Positions 39,141 to 47,922 of a stretch of DNA of 64,000 nucleotides are shown in pieces. The stretch is from Anaerolineaceae bacterium (GTDB lineage Bacteria > Chloroflexota > Anaerolineae > Aggregatilineales > Phototrophicaceae), in assembly GCA_026708325.1 (NCBI GenBank), contig JAPOVC010000014.1, forward strand, positions 434,001 to 498,000, written 5' to 3'. The translations under genes and the position numbers were made by a program. Positions within the stretch are counted from its first letter, which is position 1. Each line of letters opens with the position of its first letter. A model generated the notes under the pieces. It did no database searches. It was not told the origin of the DNA and worked only from the letters and a program-made list of their open reading frames with translations.

Positions 39141-40100
39141 ATGAGTCTGCCCCTTGTACTAAGCACCAACCTTGTCCCGGACGATGTGCTTGAACCTGTC
39201 CAGGGCCTGGCAACCGTCCTGCAGGGACCGGGAGGCGGCCTGACGATGCCGCGCGAGGAAGTGCTGGAACTGGCCCCGCAACTGAGCGCCATTGTCAACC
39301 AGGGCGAGCTGCTGATCGATGATGAATTGCTGGACGCGGGCCCCGGAATCCGGGTCATCGCCAACGTCGCCGCCGGCTACAACAACATGGACCCGGACCA
39401 TTTAAGTGAACGCGGCGTATGGGGCTGCAACACGCCCGACGCCTTCTACGAATCGACGGCGGATTTCACGCTGGCGATGGTCCTCGCCGCCCTCCGCATG
39501 CTGGCCCTGGGCGATCGTTATATCCGTGCCGGCCAATGGAAGCGCTTTGAGCCGGGTGTCTGGGACGGAATCCTGCTGCGCGACAAGGTCCTTGGCATCG
39601 TCGGCTACGGACGCACCGGAACGGCGGTCGCAAGGCGCGCTCGGGCCTTTGGCATGCGCATCCTGTACACCCGCCGCAGCGTTTGTGACGACCAGGAATA
39701 CCGCAGCCTTGAAGACCTGTTGGCCGAAGCGGATATCGTCTCGCTGCACACACCGCTGACAGAGGAAACGCAACACTTGCTGAATGCTGAACGCCTGCGC
39801 TCCATGAAACGCGGCGCCTGGTTGATCAACATGGCGCGCGGCCCGGTCGTGGACGAAGAGGCGCTGGTCCAGGCATTGCAGTCGAGACATCTGGCGGGAG
39901 CGGCGCTGGACGTCTTCGAGCGAGAGCCGCTCGTTCACCCCGCCCTGCTCTCCATGGACAATGTGGTGCTGGCGCCGCACGTCGGGGGTGGCACGCAGGA
40001 GGCCCGCTATGTCTCGCGCCTTCAATGCTTTGAAAATGTCGCGCGGGTGCTGCGGGGGGAGCGGCCGGTCACGCCAATCAACGAAGTGCGTCTACCCTGA
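39141..40100 (+). CDS. D-2-hydroxyacid dehydrogenase (glyoxylate/hydroxypyruvate reductase-like)
   Basis: Interconverts a 2-oxoacid and a D-2-hydroxyacid with NAD(P). The 319-residue protein has NVAAGYNNMDPDHL in the substrate domain, the dinucleotide loop GIVGYGRTGTAVARRARAFG near residue 152, the catalytic Arg in INMARGPVVDEEAL, a Glu in VFEREPLVHP and the catalytic His in LAPHVGGGT. A good ribosome site (AAAGGAAGGG) precedes ATG 39141. The end overlaps the convergent sulfatase gene by nine bases. It is 21 bases behind the SDR gene, so the two are probably cotranscribed. Confidence 0.92.
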   Translation: MSLPLVLSTNLVPDDVLEPVQGLATVLQGPGGGLTMPREEVLELAPQLSAIVNQGELLIDDELLDAGPGIRVIANVAAGYNNMDPDHLSERGVWGCNTPDAFYESTADFTLAMVLAALRMLALGDRYIRAGQWKRFEPGVWDGILLRDKVLGIVGYGRTGTAVARRARAFGMRILYTRRSVCDDQEYRSLEDLLAEADIVSLHTPLTEETQHLLNAERLRSMKRGAWLINMARGPVVDEEALVQALQSRHLAGAALDVFEREPLVHPALLSMDNVVLAPHVGGGTQEARYVSRLQCFENVARVLRGERPVTPINEVRLP

Positions 40101-41549
40101 ATCGTAACTCCGAAATCCCGGTTCCTCCCCAGGGACCGGCGAATTGGCGAAGGTGCCGCGAGCGCGCACCGCGGCTTCGCCGCCGAAAGCCTCCACCTTC
40201 GCGCGCTGGTCGGCCCGTGCCTGGGCATCGACCGCCTCGGGGTCCAGCATGGACCTCAGGCGCGATTCACGTTCCTTGAGCACTGGTCCGAAGTCGGGTA
40301 TACCCGCCAGATCCCTGACTTCCCAGGGGTCGTCGATTAGATCGAATAGTTGCGGCGGCCCGTCGACATAGTGCACGTACTTGTAGCGCAGGTCGCGCAG
40401 CATGAAGTAGCCGTGCCGCGTGCCAACCGTGTGGTACTCGGAAAGAACGCTGCGGTCCCGGTCCGCTTGCTGCATCAGCGACCACAGGGACTGTCCGGGC
40501 AGTTGCGCCGACCAGTCGTCTGGGCGGGCGTCGACGGCCTCCAGAATCGTGGGCGCCATATCCAGCAGCGAGACCGGCGTCTGCACCTCATTTCCTTCAG
40601 GTACGTCCGGCCCGACCATGATTAGCGGGACTGCGGCGGCCTCCTCATACATGGTGAACTTGCCATAAAGGCCGCGCGCGCCAAGGCTCTCGCCGTGGTC
40701 CGTGCTGTAGACGACGCGCGTGCTGTCGTTCAATCCAAGCTCGTCCAGGGCAGCGATCACCTTTCCGACATTGTCGTCCACGTATTCGCAGACGGCGTAA
40801 TACGTCGCCAGCAATTTTCGCAGCGTCTGCTCGTCGAAGGCAGGTTCAAGGTTGAAGAATCGTCGCATGTTGTCCAGTACCGGATGCCGCGGCCAGTCCG
40901 CCTCTTGCCACTGCGGCGGCAGCGGCAGCGAAAGCGGGTCCTGCCTGGCGTAGAACTCCGGCGGCGCGATGAAGGGCGGATGGGGACACACCAGGGACAG
41001 AAACAGCACCCATGGCTTGTCATCATTGGCGTGCTGCTTCAGCCACTCAAGGGCGTGTGCGGTGTTGCTCGCGTCGTACTGCAGATAGGTCGAATCGCCG
41101 GGACCGGCTTCGGTAATGCAACTGCGACTGTCCCGCGTGGGCGCGTCGTCACGGACGCAGGAGAGCAGGTCGCCCAGCCCCTCTACGACGTGCAGGGGGT
41201 CGATTTCCTCGGTGAAGCCGTTGTCGTCATCGGCGCTGCGGAAATGCAGCTTTCCTATCGACGTGACGTTGTATCCCTGCTCTTTCAACTGGTGTCCCCA
41301 TCCCCGGGGCGTCCCGTTCCAGGGGAAGGCGTTGTCCCAGTGGCGAATCCTGTGCACGTACTGCCCTGTCGCCAGGGAGGCCCGCGCCGGCACACAAATC
41401 GGGCAATTGGTGTAGGCGTTGGCAAAGCGGGTCCCGCGGGCGGCCAGTCCGTCCAGGTTGGGCGTGCGCGCCGCGCTGTTGCCGCTGCTGCCGAGTACGT
41501 TGACGTTGTGCTGGTCCGACAGGATGAAGAGCAGGTTGGCGGGCTTCAC
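40092..41549 (-). CDS. Sulfatase (type I, formylglycine-dependent)
   Basis: Hydrolyses a sulfate ester using a formylglycine made from cysteine. The 485-residue protein has LLFILSDQHNVNVLG with the metal-binding Asp, the activation motif C-V-P-A-R inside NCPICVPARASLATGQ, SIGKLHF, SLVCPHPPF, and STDHGESLGARGLYGK with the second metal pair. The first part resembles choline sulfatases, though specificity cannot be read off. No signal peptide is visible, so it may be cytoplasmic. GTG 41549 overlaps the upstream dehydrogenase stop (GTGA) and has GGAGG ten bases ahead; a GTG at 41558 sits too close to that site. No formylglycine-generating enzyme is in the window. Confidence 0.9.
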   Translation of the reverse strand: MKPANLLFILSDQHNVNVLGSSGNSAARTPNLDGLAARGTRFANAYTNCPICVPARASLATGQYVHRIRHWDNAFPWNGTPRGWGHQLKEQGYNVTSIGKLHFRSADDDNGFTEEIDPLHVVEGLGDLLSCVRDDAPTRDSRSCITEAGPGDSTYLQYDASNTAHALEWLKQHANDDKPWVLFLSLVCPHPPFIAPPEFYARQDPLSLPLPPQWQEADWPRHPVLDNMRRFFNLEPAFDEQTLRKLLATYYAVCEYVDDNVGKVIAALDELGLNDSTRVVYSTDHGESLGARGLYGKFTMYEEAAAVPLIMVGPDVPEGNEVQTPVSLLDMAPTILEAVDARPDDWSAQLPGQSLWSLMQQADRDRSVLSEYHTVGTRHGYFMLRDLRYKYVHYVDGPPQLFDLIDDPWEVRDLAGIPDFGPVLKERESRLRSMLDPEAVDAQARADQRAKVEAFGGEAAVRARGTFANSPVPGEEPGFRSYDSG

Positions 41550-42538
41550 GGCTGGCACGCCTCCAGGCGCTGTACGACCTTGGGCCAGACGTCAGGGTTC
41601 AACAGATACGGCGGTCGTTCGCCCGCAAAAACCTGTCTCACCTGCGCCATCGCCATGTTAAGCATCTTGTAACCGGCGCGCGGCGTGGAACCCGCAATGT
41701 GGGGCGTCAATATGACGCGTTCATGGATCAGGAGAGGGTTGTCCGGCATGGGAGGTTCCGGATCGCAAACGTCGAGGCCGACGCCAAACAACCTGCCACA
41801 GTCCAGGGCAGCCAGCAGGGCCGCTTCATCAACGTGACCGCCACGGGAGACGTTGATGAATATGGCGTCATCTTTCATCTGCGAAAAGCGCTCCGCATTC
41901 ATGATGTGACGCGTGTTTTCGTTGAGCGGCAAATGCAGCGAGACCACGTCCGATGTGGCCAGCAAGGTTTCCAGCGAATCGACCCGGGTTACGCCCAGCT
42001 CCTGCATGTGTTCAGACGAAAGAAAGGGGTCATGGGCCTGAACCTTCATGCCCATGGCCAGCGCAACCCTGGCGACGTGGCTGCCGATGCGTCCCAGCCC
42101 CACCAGGCCCAGTTGCGTGCCAGCCAGTTCGATAGCGCGGTAAGGAGGCCGCGGCACATCGTCAATGAGATTTCTGCGCATGTCCTCCCGTATGGCTGGC
42201 AAATTTTTGGCCACGCCCATCAGCAGGGTGAGGGCCATTTCCGCCGTTGACATGGTGGGTCCGTCCGGCGTGTTGACCACCGCGATGCCATGACGGGTCG
42301 CCTGCTCCAGGTCTACCTTGTCGAAACCAATGCCCGTGCGCGCGATGACCAGCAAGTCCGGCGCGCGCCGCATCATCGATTCGTCGTAAGGCAATCCCCC
42401 TGCGATGACCGCCTCAGCCGCTTCGATGTTTTGATAGGCGTCGCCGGTGCCCGAGGCAGCTGTCAGTCGTTCCACGTCCTCGCCGATCAGGCCGTCATAT
42501 TCCGGCCCGTACGTCCACTCAAACCAGATTTTGTGCAT
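41546..42538 (-). CDS. D-2-hydroxyacid dehydrogenase (phosphoglycerate dehydrogenase-like)
   Basis: A 330-residue NAD-dependent dehydrogenase. It has VIARTGIGFDKVDLEQA in the substrate domain, the nucleotide loop GLVGLGRIGSHVARVALAMG near residue 150, INVSRGGHVDEAALL with the catalytic Arg, DVCDPEPPMPDNP with the Glu, and ILTPHIAGSTPRAG with the catalytic His. There is no ACT or other regulatory domain, unlike many SerA. It is followed by the sulfatase gene with a GTGA overlap, so the two are coupled. It is only distantly like the dehydrogenase at 39141, so not a recent duplicate. Confidence 0.92.
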   Translation of the reverse strand: MHKIWFEWTYGPEYDGLIGEDVERLTAASGTGDAYQNIEAAEAVIAGGLPYDESMMRRAPDLLVIARTGIGFDKVDLEQATRHGIAVVNTPDGPTMSTAEMALTLLMGVAKNLPAIREDMRRNLIDDVPRPPYRAIELAGTQLGLVGLGRIGSHVARVALAMGMKVQAHDPFLSSEHMQELGVTRVDSLETLLATSDVVSLHLPLNENTRHIMNAERFSQMKDDAIFINVSRGGHVDEAALLAALDCGRLFGVGLDVCDPEPPMPDNPLLIHERVILTPHIAGSTPRAGYKMLNMAMAQVRQVFAGERPPYLLNPDVWPKVVQRLEACQP

Positions 42539-42625
42539 TTCGCGATCCTGTATCGAAACTGTGCGCGAGCCAGGCGAGTGTAGTACATTCAGCGCTTGTG
42601 CGCATCAACGTGCCAGGGAGTCAGC

Positions 42626-43795
42626 GTGAAGATTATCGACGTGCAGGCTTGTGTGATTGGTCGTCGGGAACCGCACAGTGGCGGCAGCGTGTGGACCTTT
42701 GTGCGCATCTACACGGACGAAGGCATTTACGGTACCGGTGAATGCAATTCCGCCGCGGCCATGGCTTCCGGCTTCGCTGTCAAGGAAGCGATTTTGCACC
42801 TTAAGCCACGGCTGCTGGGCGTGGACCCGCTCAACATCGCCCCGCTCTACGAAGGACTGCGGCGCAGCGGGCGCTACGGCGGCACCTCTGCGCCGCCCAT
42901 CATCTTCGCCATAACGGGCATCGAAAACGCGCTCTTCGATCTCGCCGGCAAGGCGCTGGGGCTTCCGGTATGGCAACTGCTGGGCGGCCGCTTCAGGGAC
43001 AACATTCGTCTCTATGCGGATTGCCATTTCGGCGAAAGCAACGACCCGCAGACCTGGGCAGACAAGGCGCTGGAAGTCCTCGACGAAGGCTACAACGCCA
43101 TCAAGTTCGACGTTGACGGCACAGGCGTTGGTCGTCGCGACGCGTGGAACTGGAGCGTCAGCGCGCAGGAGATGTCACATATCGTCAGCCTGGTGGAGGG
43201 CGTGCGCGGGGCCATTGGGTCCGAGATCGACCTGGCGATCGATTGCCACGGGCAGTTCGACCTGCCTTCGGCCATCACCCTTGCCCATGCGCTTGAGGAC
43301 CTGCGACTGCTTTGGCTGGAAGAGCCCGTTCCGGCCGAAAACGTCGCCGCGATGGCGCAGGTGCGCGCCAGCAGCAGCACGGCCATCTGCACCGGCGAGA
43401 ACCAGTACACGCGCTACGATTTTCTCGACTTGCTGCAGCAGAAGGCGACCGACATCATCATGCCGGATCTTGCCAAGGCCGGCGGTCTGCTGGAAGGCAA
43501 ACGCATCGGCGAACTGGCCGAGACCTTTTACGTGCCGGTGGCGCCGCACAATGTCTCTTCCCCGCTGGGCATGATGTCCGCCTGCCACTGCATGGCGGCC
43601 ATCCCCAACTTCCTGCTACTGGAGTTTCATGGACGGGAAATCTCCTGGTGGGAGGAGCTCTGCGATGGTGAAAAGCCCTTCATCCGGAATGGCAGCATGC
43701 AGGTTTCGGACCAGCCCGGCATCGGAGTCGAACTGAACGAGGACGCGGCGCGGAAGCTTTTGTGGCAAGACGATCGCTACTTCGAGACGCCCTGA
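42626..43795 (+). CDS. Enolase-superfamily enzyme (mandelate racemase/galactonate dehydratase-like)
   Basis: Enolase-superfamily enzymes take a proton alpha to a carboxylate; members like this usually dehydrate sugar acids to 2-keto-3-deoxy acids. The 389 residues show TDEGIYGTGECNS in the capping domain, NAIKFDVDG on the second barrel strand, metal ligands in AIDCHGQFD (Asp), WLEEPVPAENV (Glu) and ICTGENQYTRYDF (Glu), then DIIMPDLAKAGG and the His in PHNVSSPLG. His after the first ligand and the late His match the galactonate dehydratase type. GTG 42626 with AGGGAG ahead is chosen over an in-frame upstream start. Confidence 0.88.
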   Translation: MKIIDVQACVIGRREPHSGGSVWTFVRIYTDEGIYGTGECNSAAAMASGFAVKEAILHLKPRLLGVDPLNIAPLYEGLRRSGRYGGTSAPPIIFAITGIENALFDLAGKALGLPVWQLLGGRFRDNIRLYADCHFGESNDPQTWADKALEVLDEGYNAIKFDVDGTGVGRRDAWNWSVSAQEMSHIVSLVEGVRGAIGSEIDLAIDCHGQFDLPSAITLAHALEDLRLLWLEEPVPAENVAAMAQVRASSSTAICTGENQYTRYDFLDLLQQKATDIIMPDLAKAGGLLEGKRIGELAETFYVPVAPHNVSSPLGMMSACHCMAAIPNFLLLEFHGREISWWEELCDGEKPFIRNGSMQVSDQPGIGVELNEDAARKLLWQDDRYFETP

Positions 43796-43797
43796 TT

Positions 43798-44658
43798 TCA
43801 ACCCATGGCGAAGCTGGAACGCTCCAGCACGGTCTGGTTTTCGTAGATTGAGCCCGGTCGTTCCGCCGGCGGCAGGGGCATCCTGACCGGAACGTCCGCC
43901 AGGCGCGGCACAATGGATGAGTCGCCGGCCACCATGTTTGAATCAAAGGTCGCCAGGTCCCCCGGACCCAGCAGTGGCCAGGCGTCCGCCGCGCAAAACT
44001 GGAAGAGCAGGAAGCGACGCGGCTGTTTCGAGGTGTTGGGCGCCGAGGCGTGCAGGGCACGTGCGTGGTGGATGGAGATGCCTCCGGCCGGCACCTCTAT
44101 CGAAGCAGTCTCGCCCGGCTCGAAGTCCGGGTCGGTCACAGCGCCGGCGAAGGCTCCCTGATGGTGGTGGTCGTAAACCGGTCCCCTTTGCGAACCCGGG
44201 ACCACGAGCAGACAGCCGTTGGCCAGGGTCATGTCATCGATACAGACGCCCACTGCCAGCAAGTCGTCATTGGTGTGCGGGTAGAAGGCCCAGTCCTGAT
44301 GCCACTCGACCGGGCTGCCAAAGCCCGGCGACTTCATGTTCAGTTTCGTGCCGTTCTGGCGGATGTTGGGCCCGATCAGCTGCGACACGATGGCGACGAT
44401 GTTTTGGTGACGCATGATGCGGTCATAGACGGGATGGTGGGCGATCGGGTCCTTGAGGCGTCGCAGACGAGGTTCATCGAAGCAGTGGCCGGGTTCCAGG
44501 TCGAATACGGCATCATTCGCGCTGACATGACGGGATTTGTCGACGAATTCTTCGGTTACACGCCGCAAGTCCTCAACGTCCCGCGGTGAAAGAACATTTT
44601 CCACGCCCAGCCAGCCCTGCTCGTGGTAAAAGTCGATCTGCTCCCGTCCCAACATCAT
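43798..44658 (-). CDS. Phytanoyl-CoA dioxygenase (PhyH) family protein
   Basis: A non-heme Fe(II)/2-oxoglutarate dioxygenase of 286 residues. The iron facial triad is HxD in VEWHQDWAFYPHTN near residue 120 and the distal His in ISIHHARALHAS, with a following Arg (PRRFLLFQ) for 2-oxoglutarate. LANGCLLVVPGSQRG is the family's core turn. ATG 44658 follows GAGGAG. A longer start at 44688 is excluded because the promoter at 44687-44714 begins transcription after it. The substrate is unknown; the neighbouring acid-handling genes suggest hydroxylation of a small carboxylate or lipid. Confidence 0.9.
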   Translation of the reverse strand: MMLGREQIDFYHEQGWLGVENVLSPRDVEDLRRVTEEFVDKSRHVSANDAVFDLEPGHCFDEPRLRRLKDPIAHHPVYDRIMRHQNIVAIVSQLIGPNIRQNGTKLNMKSPGFGSPVEWHQDWAFYPHTNDDLLAVGVCIDDMTLANGCLLVVPGSQRGPVYDHHHQGAFAGAVTDPDFEPGETASIEVPAGGISIHHARALHASAPNTSKQPRRFLLFQFCAADAWPLLGPGDLATFDSNMVAGDSSIVPRLADVPVRMPLPPAERPGSIYENQTVLERSSFAMG

Positions 44659-44686
44659 CGCTACTCCTCTTTCCCCGACGCGAACC

Positions 44687-44714
44687 ATTGTATCCCCTGC
44701 GCCTGGAGAGGCAA
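44687..44714 (-). promoter_or_regulatory. Sigma70-type promoter of the phyH gene
   Basis: Minus strand TTGCCT (44709-44714), 16 bases and TACAAT (44687-44692); predicted start near 44680, a leader of about 20 nt with GAGGAG. Confidence 0.6.
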
Positions 44715-44724
44715 GCGTCCCGCG

Positions 44725-44753
44725 TTGGCCGGCCCTGGCGCAAACGCTATGCT
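44725..44753 (+). promoter_or_regulatory. Promoter for a probably leaderless membrane-glycosyltransferase mRNA
   Basis: TTGGCC (44725-44730), 17 bases and TATGCT (44748-44753). Six bases separate the -10 box from ATG 44760, so the transcript should begin at the start codon; there is no Shine-Dalgarno. Confidence 0.55.
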
Positions 44754-44759
44754 CGGCAA

Positions 44760-46589
44760 ATGCCCTTTCATCGCCTGACAGTCAAATGCCTGCCCCCTGG
44801 CCTTGCCCTGCTACTGCTGCTGATTCTCTACCTGACAACCCTGCAGACGATTCCCAATGGCTCCAGCCATTACTTCATGATCGACGCGGGCGAGACGCAG
44901 ATCGTTCTGAATGAATGGGGCAGCCTGCACCCTACGGGTTATCCCCTGTACGTCATCGGCGGCAACGCATTGACGGGCATCCTGCGCGCGCTCAACGTAG
45001 GTCCACTGGTTGCGGCGTCGCTGGTTTCCCTGCTGTGGGGCACATTGGCGCTGTTGCTGATGTTCATCCTGGCCACGCGTCTCGGTTTCGCACCCTGGCT
45101 GGCGGCCGGCGCCGTCCTCCTCTACGGACTGACCCGCACGGTCTGGATCCACAACGTCATCGCTGAAATCTATTCCTTCAATTTGCTGCTATTGCTGCTC
45201 CTGCTACACCTGGCCTTCACTACCAACCCCGGCTACAGACAACTCTTCCTCATGGCGCTTGTCGGGGGAATCGCCCTGGGGCACCATCGCGCTTTCCTGA
45301 TGCTCATCCCTCCCCTGCTTTACGCCCTGTGGCCAGTCATTCGCAACAGCGGCCAACGTCCGTCCAGGCTCGTGTTCGCGGGTTCATTGCTCGCTGCAGC
45401 CAGCCTGGTCCCCTATCTCTGGCCGCTGCTGAGGGCCCGGTCCGGCGCCGACTGGGTGTATGGGTCTCCGGCAACGCTCCAGAAACTGGCGGACATCATT
45501 GTCGCAAGCGAGTACAGTCGTTTCATCGGCCCGCCGGCGTCACTGCCCGACCTGCTGCGCAACCTGCAGCAAGTCAACGACGCGATTCTGCGCGAATTTT
45601 CGTTGCCAGGGGTCCTGCTCGGCGGCGCAGGCCTGCTGCTGGCCTCGCGCGCGGGACGGCGCTCTGGCAGGACTTTCCTGCTGGTCGCGCTTTGTGCCTG
45701 GCTCTTTCACGCCGGGTTCTACCGGGACATCCTGTCCGCGCTGATCTTGCCGATCACGCTCGGTCTGGTCTTCGGCTGGCTGTACCTCGCTGAAGCAATG
45801 CAGAAGACTCGCATTGTGCCTGCATCACTGCGAACCCTCTTTGCGCTCGCAGTACTTGTTTCGTCGATTCTGCTGTGGCGACACAACCAGCCCTTTGTGC
45901 AACAGTTGACACGGGACCCAACGGGGCTGGACACGATCGACCAGCTTGAGGCTGCACCGGCCGGCTCGACCGTGATGCTCGCCTGGGGACCGCGCTATTT
46001 CGCGGCCTCCGCCGCCCAACTTTACCTGGGTCGCCTGCAGGCAATCACTCTGGTCGATCACAACGCGGACATGCGGGCTGCCTTTCAGGCCGACAGGCTG
46101 ATCACGCCCGACTACACCTTCTTCAACCAGCCGCCGCAGTGGTGGCAAGAAAGGCTGGGTCAGGCAGTCTGGCTGGATGGCGCCGGCCCCCGACTGGTGC
46201 GGCTGCGCCCTGCCCCCGTCATCGTGGAGACCGGCAATCCGGAAATAGCCGACCTGGAAACCCGCATCCACTGTTCATCTCTGGAACTGGTCCTGGAGGT
46301 CTTGTGGAACGCCGGGGCCAATCCGCCCAAACAGGACCTGAGTGTCTTTGTCAAGGCTTTCGGGGCCGACGGCGAATTGCTCGCCCAGGGCGACCGGATT
46401 GGCCCCGTTTATGGCCTAAGACCCACCAGCAAATGGCTGGTCAATGAACAAGTGCGAGATTTCTATCCGGTCAGGGTTCCACCGGACCAGGTCTGGCGCA
46501 TGGACTTTGGTCTTTATCGCGTCATGCCAAATGGAAGATTCGAAAACTTGCTGGTTAGGTCGTTGCAGCCTGAATGCCCCGGAGAATGA
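44760..46589 (+). CDS. DUF2723/TMEM260-like membrane protein (probable protein O-mannosyltransferase type)
   Basis: A 609-residue multi-pass protein with about eleven membrane helices in residues 1-400 and a C-terminal soluble domain of 200 residues. The start resembles DUF2723 (GT117) proteins: an acidic first loop FMIDAGETQIVLNEWG, then LHPTGYPLYVIGGNAL, the GT-C-type arrangement in which a lipid-linked sugar is used outside the membrane. AEIYSFNLLLL follows. The C-terminal domain is beta-rich (LVLEVLWNAGANPPKQDLSV). ATG 44760 is chosen because the promoter at 44725-44753 starts RNA there; a longer frame to 44586 lies upstream and overlaps phyH. Its acceptor is unknown. Confidence 0.75.
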   Translation: MPFHRLTVKCLPPGLALLLLLILYLTTLQTIPNGSSHYFMIDAGETQIVLNEWGSLHPTGYPLYVIGGNALTGILRALNVGPLVAASLVSLLWGTLALLLMFILATRLGFAPWLAAGAVLLYGLTRTVWIHNVIAEIYSFNLLLLLLLLHLAFTTNPGYRQLFLMALVGGIALGHHRAFLMLIPPLLYALWPVIRNSGQRPSRLVFAGSLLAAASLVPYLWPLLRARSGADWVYGSPATLQKLADIIVASEYSRFIGPPASLPDLLRNLQQVNDAILREFSLPGVLLGGAGLLLASRAGRRSGRTFLLVALCAWLFHAGFYRDILSALILPITLGLVFGWLYLAEAMQKTRIVPASLRTLFALAVLVSSILLWRHNQPFVQQLTRDPTGLDTIDQLEAAPAGSTVMLAWGPRYFAASAAQLYLGRLQAITLVDHNADMRAAFQADRLITPDYTFFNQPPQWWQERLGQAVWLDGAGPRLVRLRPAPVIVETGNPEIADLETRIHCSSLELVLEVLWNAGANPPKQDLSVFVKAFGADGELLAQGDRIGPVYGLRPTSKWLVNEQVRDFYPVRVPPDQVWRMDFGLYRVMPNGRFENLLVRSLQPECPGE

Positions 46590-46676
46590 TGAATTGTGGT
46601 TGCGGCAGGGCATGGCATGCTGCTATTGTCCTGCCTCAAACAATGACTGATTTCGAATACTGACAAGGAGGATACT

Positions 46677-47876
46677 GTGAATTGTCGAAGGCTCATTGCA
46701 GTCCTGCTGGTCTTGAGTCTCTCTCCGGTTTTCGCTTCGGGCGCCCAGGATAACGTAACCCTGGGTGTGGTGATGCCATTCACCGGCGCGCTCGGGTCAT
46801 TTGGTTCGGATTTCGTCCGGGGCGTTGAACTTGCAGTGGCGCAAATGAACGCGGAACTGGAGGCGGCGGGCTCGGCCACCCGTTTTGTGACGGCTTCCGC
46901 GGATACGGAAGGAACGCCGGACGGTTCGGCCCGCGCCGTGCAAACCGTCGTGCAGACAACCGGCGCCAATGTCATCGTCGGTCCGTTGACGACTTCAGAG
47001 GTTTTGGGGGCCAAGCAGTACGCTGACGAAAATGGCGTCGTGCTGGTGGCGCCGGCCTCCAGCGGTCCGGCTGGCGGCATCCCAGGTGACAACATCTTCC
47101 GCGTCATGTACCCGCCGGATACTTTCTCGGCAAAGGCCTATGCGCGCATAGCCGTGACCCGGGGCTACCAAAATGTCGCCATCCTCAATCTGGACGACCC
47201 CTATGGAAACGGCCTGGCCGACCGCTTTCAGATTGAATTTGCGGCCGCCGGCGGCGGGTCCACCACGCGCATCACTTATACACCGGACCCGCCGGATCTC
47301 AGCGGTGAAATAGCGCGCCTGAGCGCGGACGTCGCCAGCCTGTCCGAAAGCGGTGAAACAGCTGTGCTCTGCGTGTGTTTCCTCGGCGATGCCCAGAAAG
47401 CCCTCCAGCTCGCCCTGGTTGACCCCTTGCTGGGCACCGTGGACTGGATCGGTAACGAGGCCATGACTGCGCCGGAGCTCCTGGAAGATGCCAGCGTGTC
47501 GGCCTTTCTGCAAAACGCCGATTTCGTCACCGTCGGAGCTTACAGCACCGAGACTCCCCTGGCTGCGCGATTTGCCGAGAGCTTTGCGGAGCACTTCGGC
47601 AATCCGCCCGGCCCCTTCACCAACTACGCCTTTGACGCCGCCAACATCGCGATGCTGAGTATTCTGGCCGCCGGCAATGACGGGGCGGCCGTCAAGTCCA
47701 TTCTGCCCTTTATCTCCGGCCACTACATCGGCACGACGGTTCAGGGCCTGCTGGACGACAACGGGGACCAGGCCATCGCCTGGTACAGCATTTATCAGAT
47801 CAATGCCGATGGCAACGACTTCGAGTCAGTTGGCCTTTACAACGGTTCCGCCGATTCGCTGGAACTTGACGGCTAG
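46677..47876 (+). CDS. livJ: ABC transporter substrate-binding protein, Leu/Ile/Val-binding family
   Basis: The extracytoplasmic receptor of a HAAT-type importer. GTG 46677 follows an ideal AAGGAGG site. The 399-residue product begins with a signal peptide (basic NCRR then a hydrophobic stretch ending FASGAQ), then TLGVVMPFTGALGSFGSDF, and the family's periplasmic-binding pattern: VGPLTTSEVLGAKQYADEN, LVAPASSGPAG, NIFRVMYPPD, and FTNYAFDAANIAMLSIL. A weak promoter (TTGCGG at 46600, TATTGT at 46624) may precede it. Family members bind branched-chain or other amino acids, amides or aromatic acids; the ligand is not predictable here. Confidence 0.92.
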   Translation: MNCRRLIAVLLVLSLSPVFASGAQDNVTLGVVMPFTGALGSFGSDFVRGVELAVAQMNAELEAAGSATRFVTASADTEGTPDGSARAVQTVVQTTGANVIVGPLTTSEVLGAKQYADENGVVLVAPASSGPAGGIPGDNIFRVMYPPDTFSAKAYARIAVTRGYQNVAILNLDDPYGNGLADRFQIEFAAAGGGSTTRITYTPDPPDLSGEIARLSADVASLSESGETAVLCVCFLGDAQKALQLALVDPLLGTVDWIGNEAMTAPELLEDASVSAFLQNADFVTVGAYSTETPLAARFAESFAEHFGNPPGPFTNYAFDAANIAMLSILAAGNDGAAVKSILPFISGHYIGTTVQGLLDDNGDQAIAWYSIYQINADGNDFESVGLYNGSADSLELDG

Positions 47877-47884
47877 CAGGACAA

Positions 47885-47915
47885 CGGGTCTGTGACCCGC
47901 CGGGTTACAGACCCG
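47885..47915 (+). promoter_or_regulatory. Intercistronic stem-loop between the binding-protein and permease genes
   Basis: Positions 47885-47898 and 47902-47915 form a 14-bp stem (one G-T pair) with a 3-base loop, starting eight bases after the livJ stop and ending seven before the permease ATG. There is no T-tract. A stabilising 3' structure or partial attenuator would raise receptor over permease levels, as known for other ABC operons. Confidence 0.6.
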
Positions 47916-47922
47916 CCATTCC

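Noticed and set aside
44586..44759. 58-residue extension of the DUF2723-like protein
   Set aside because: It overlaps phyH and lies before the promoter; it is a basic low-complexity stretch unlike the family start.
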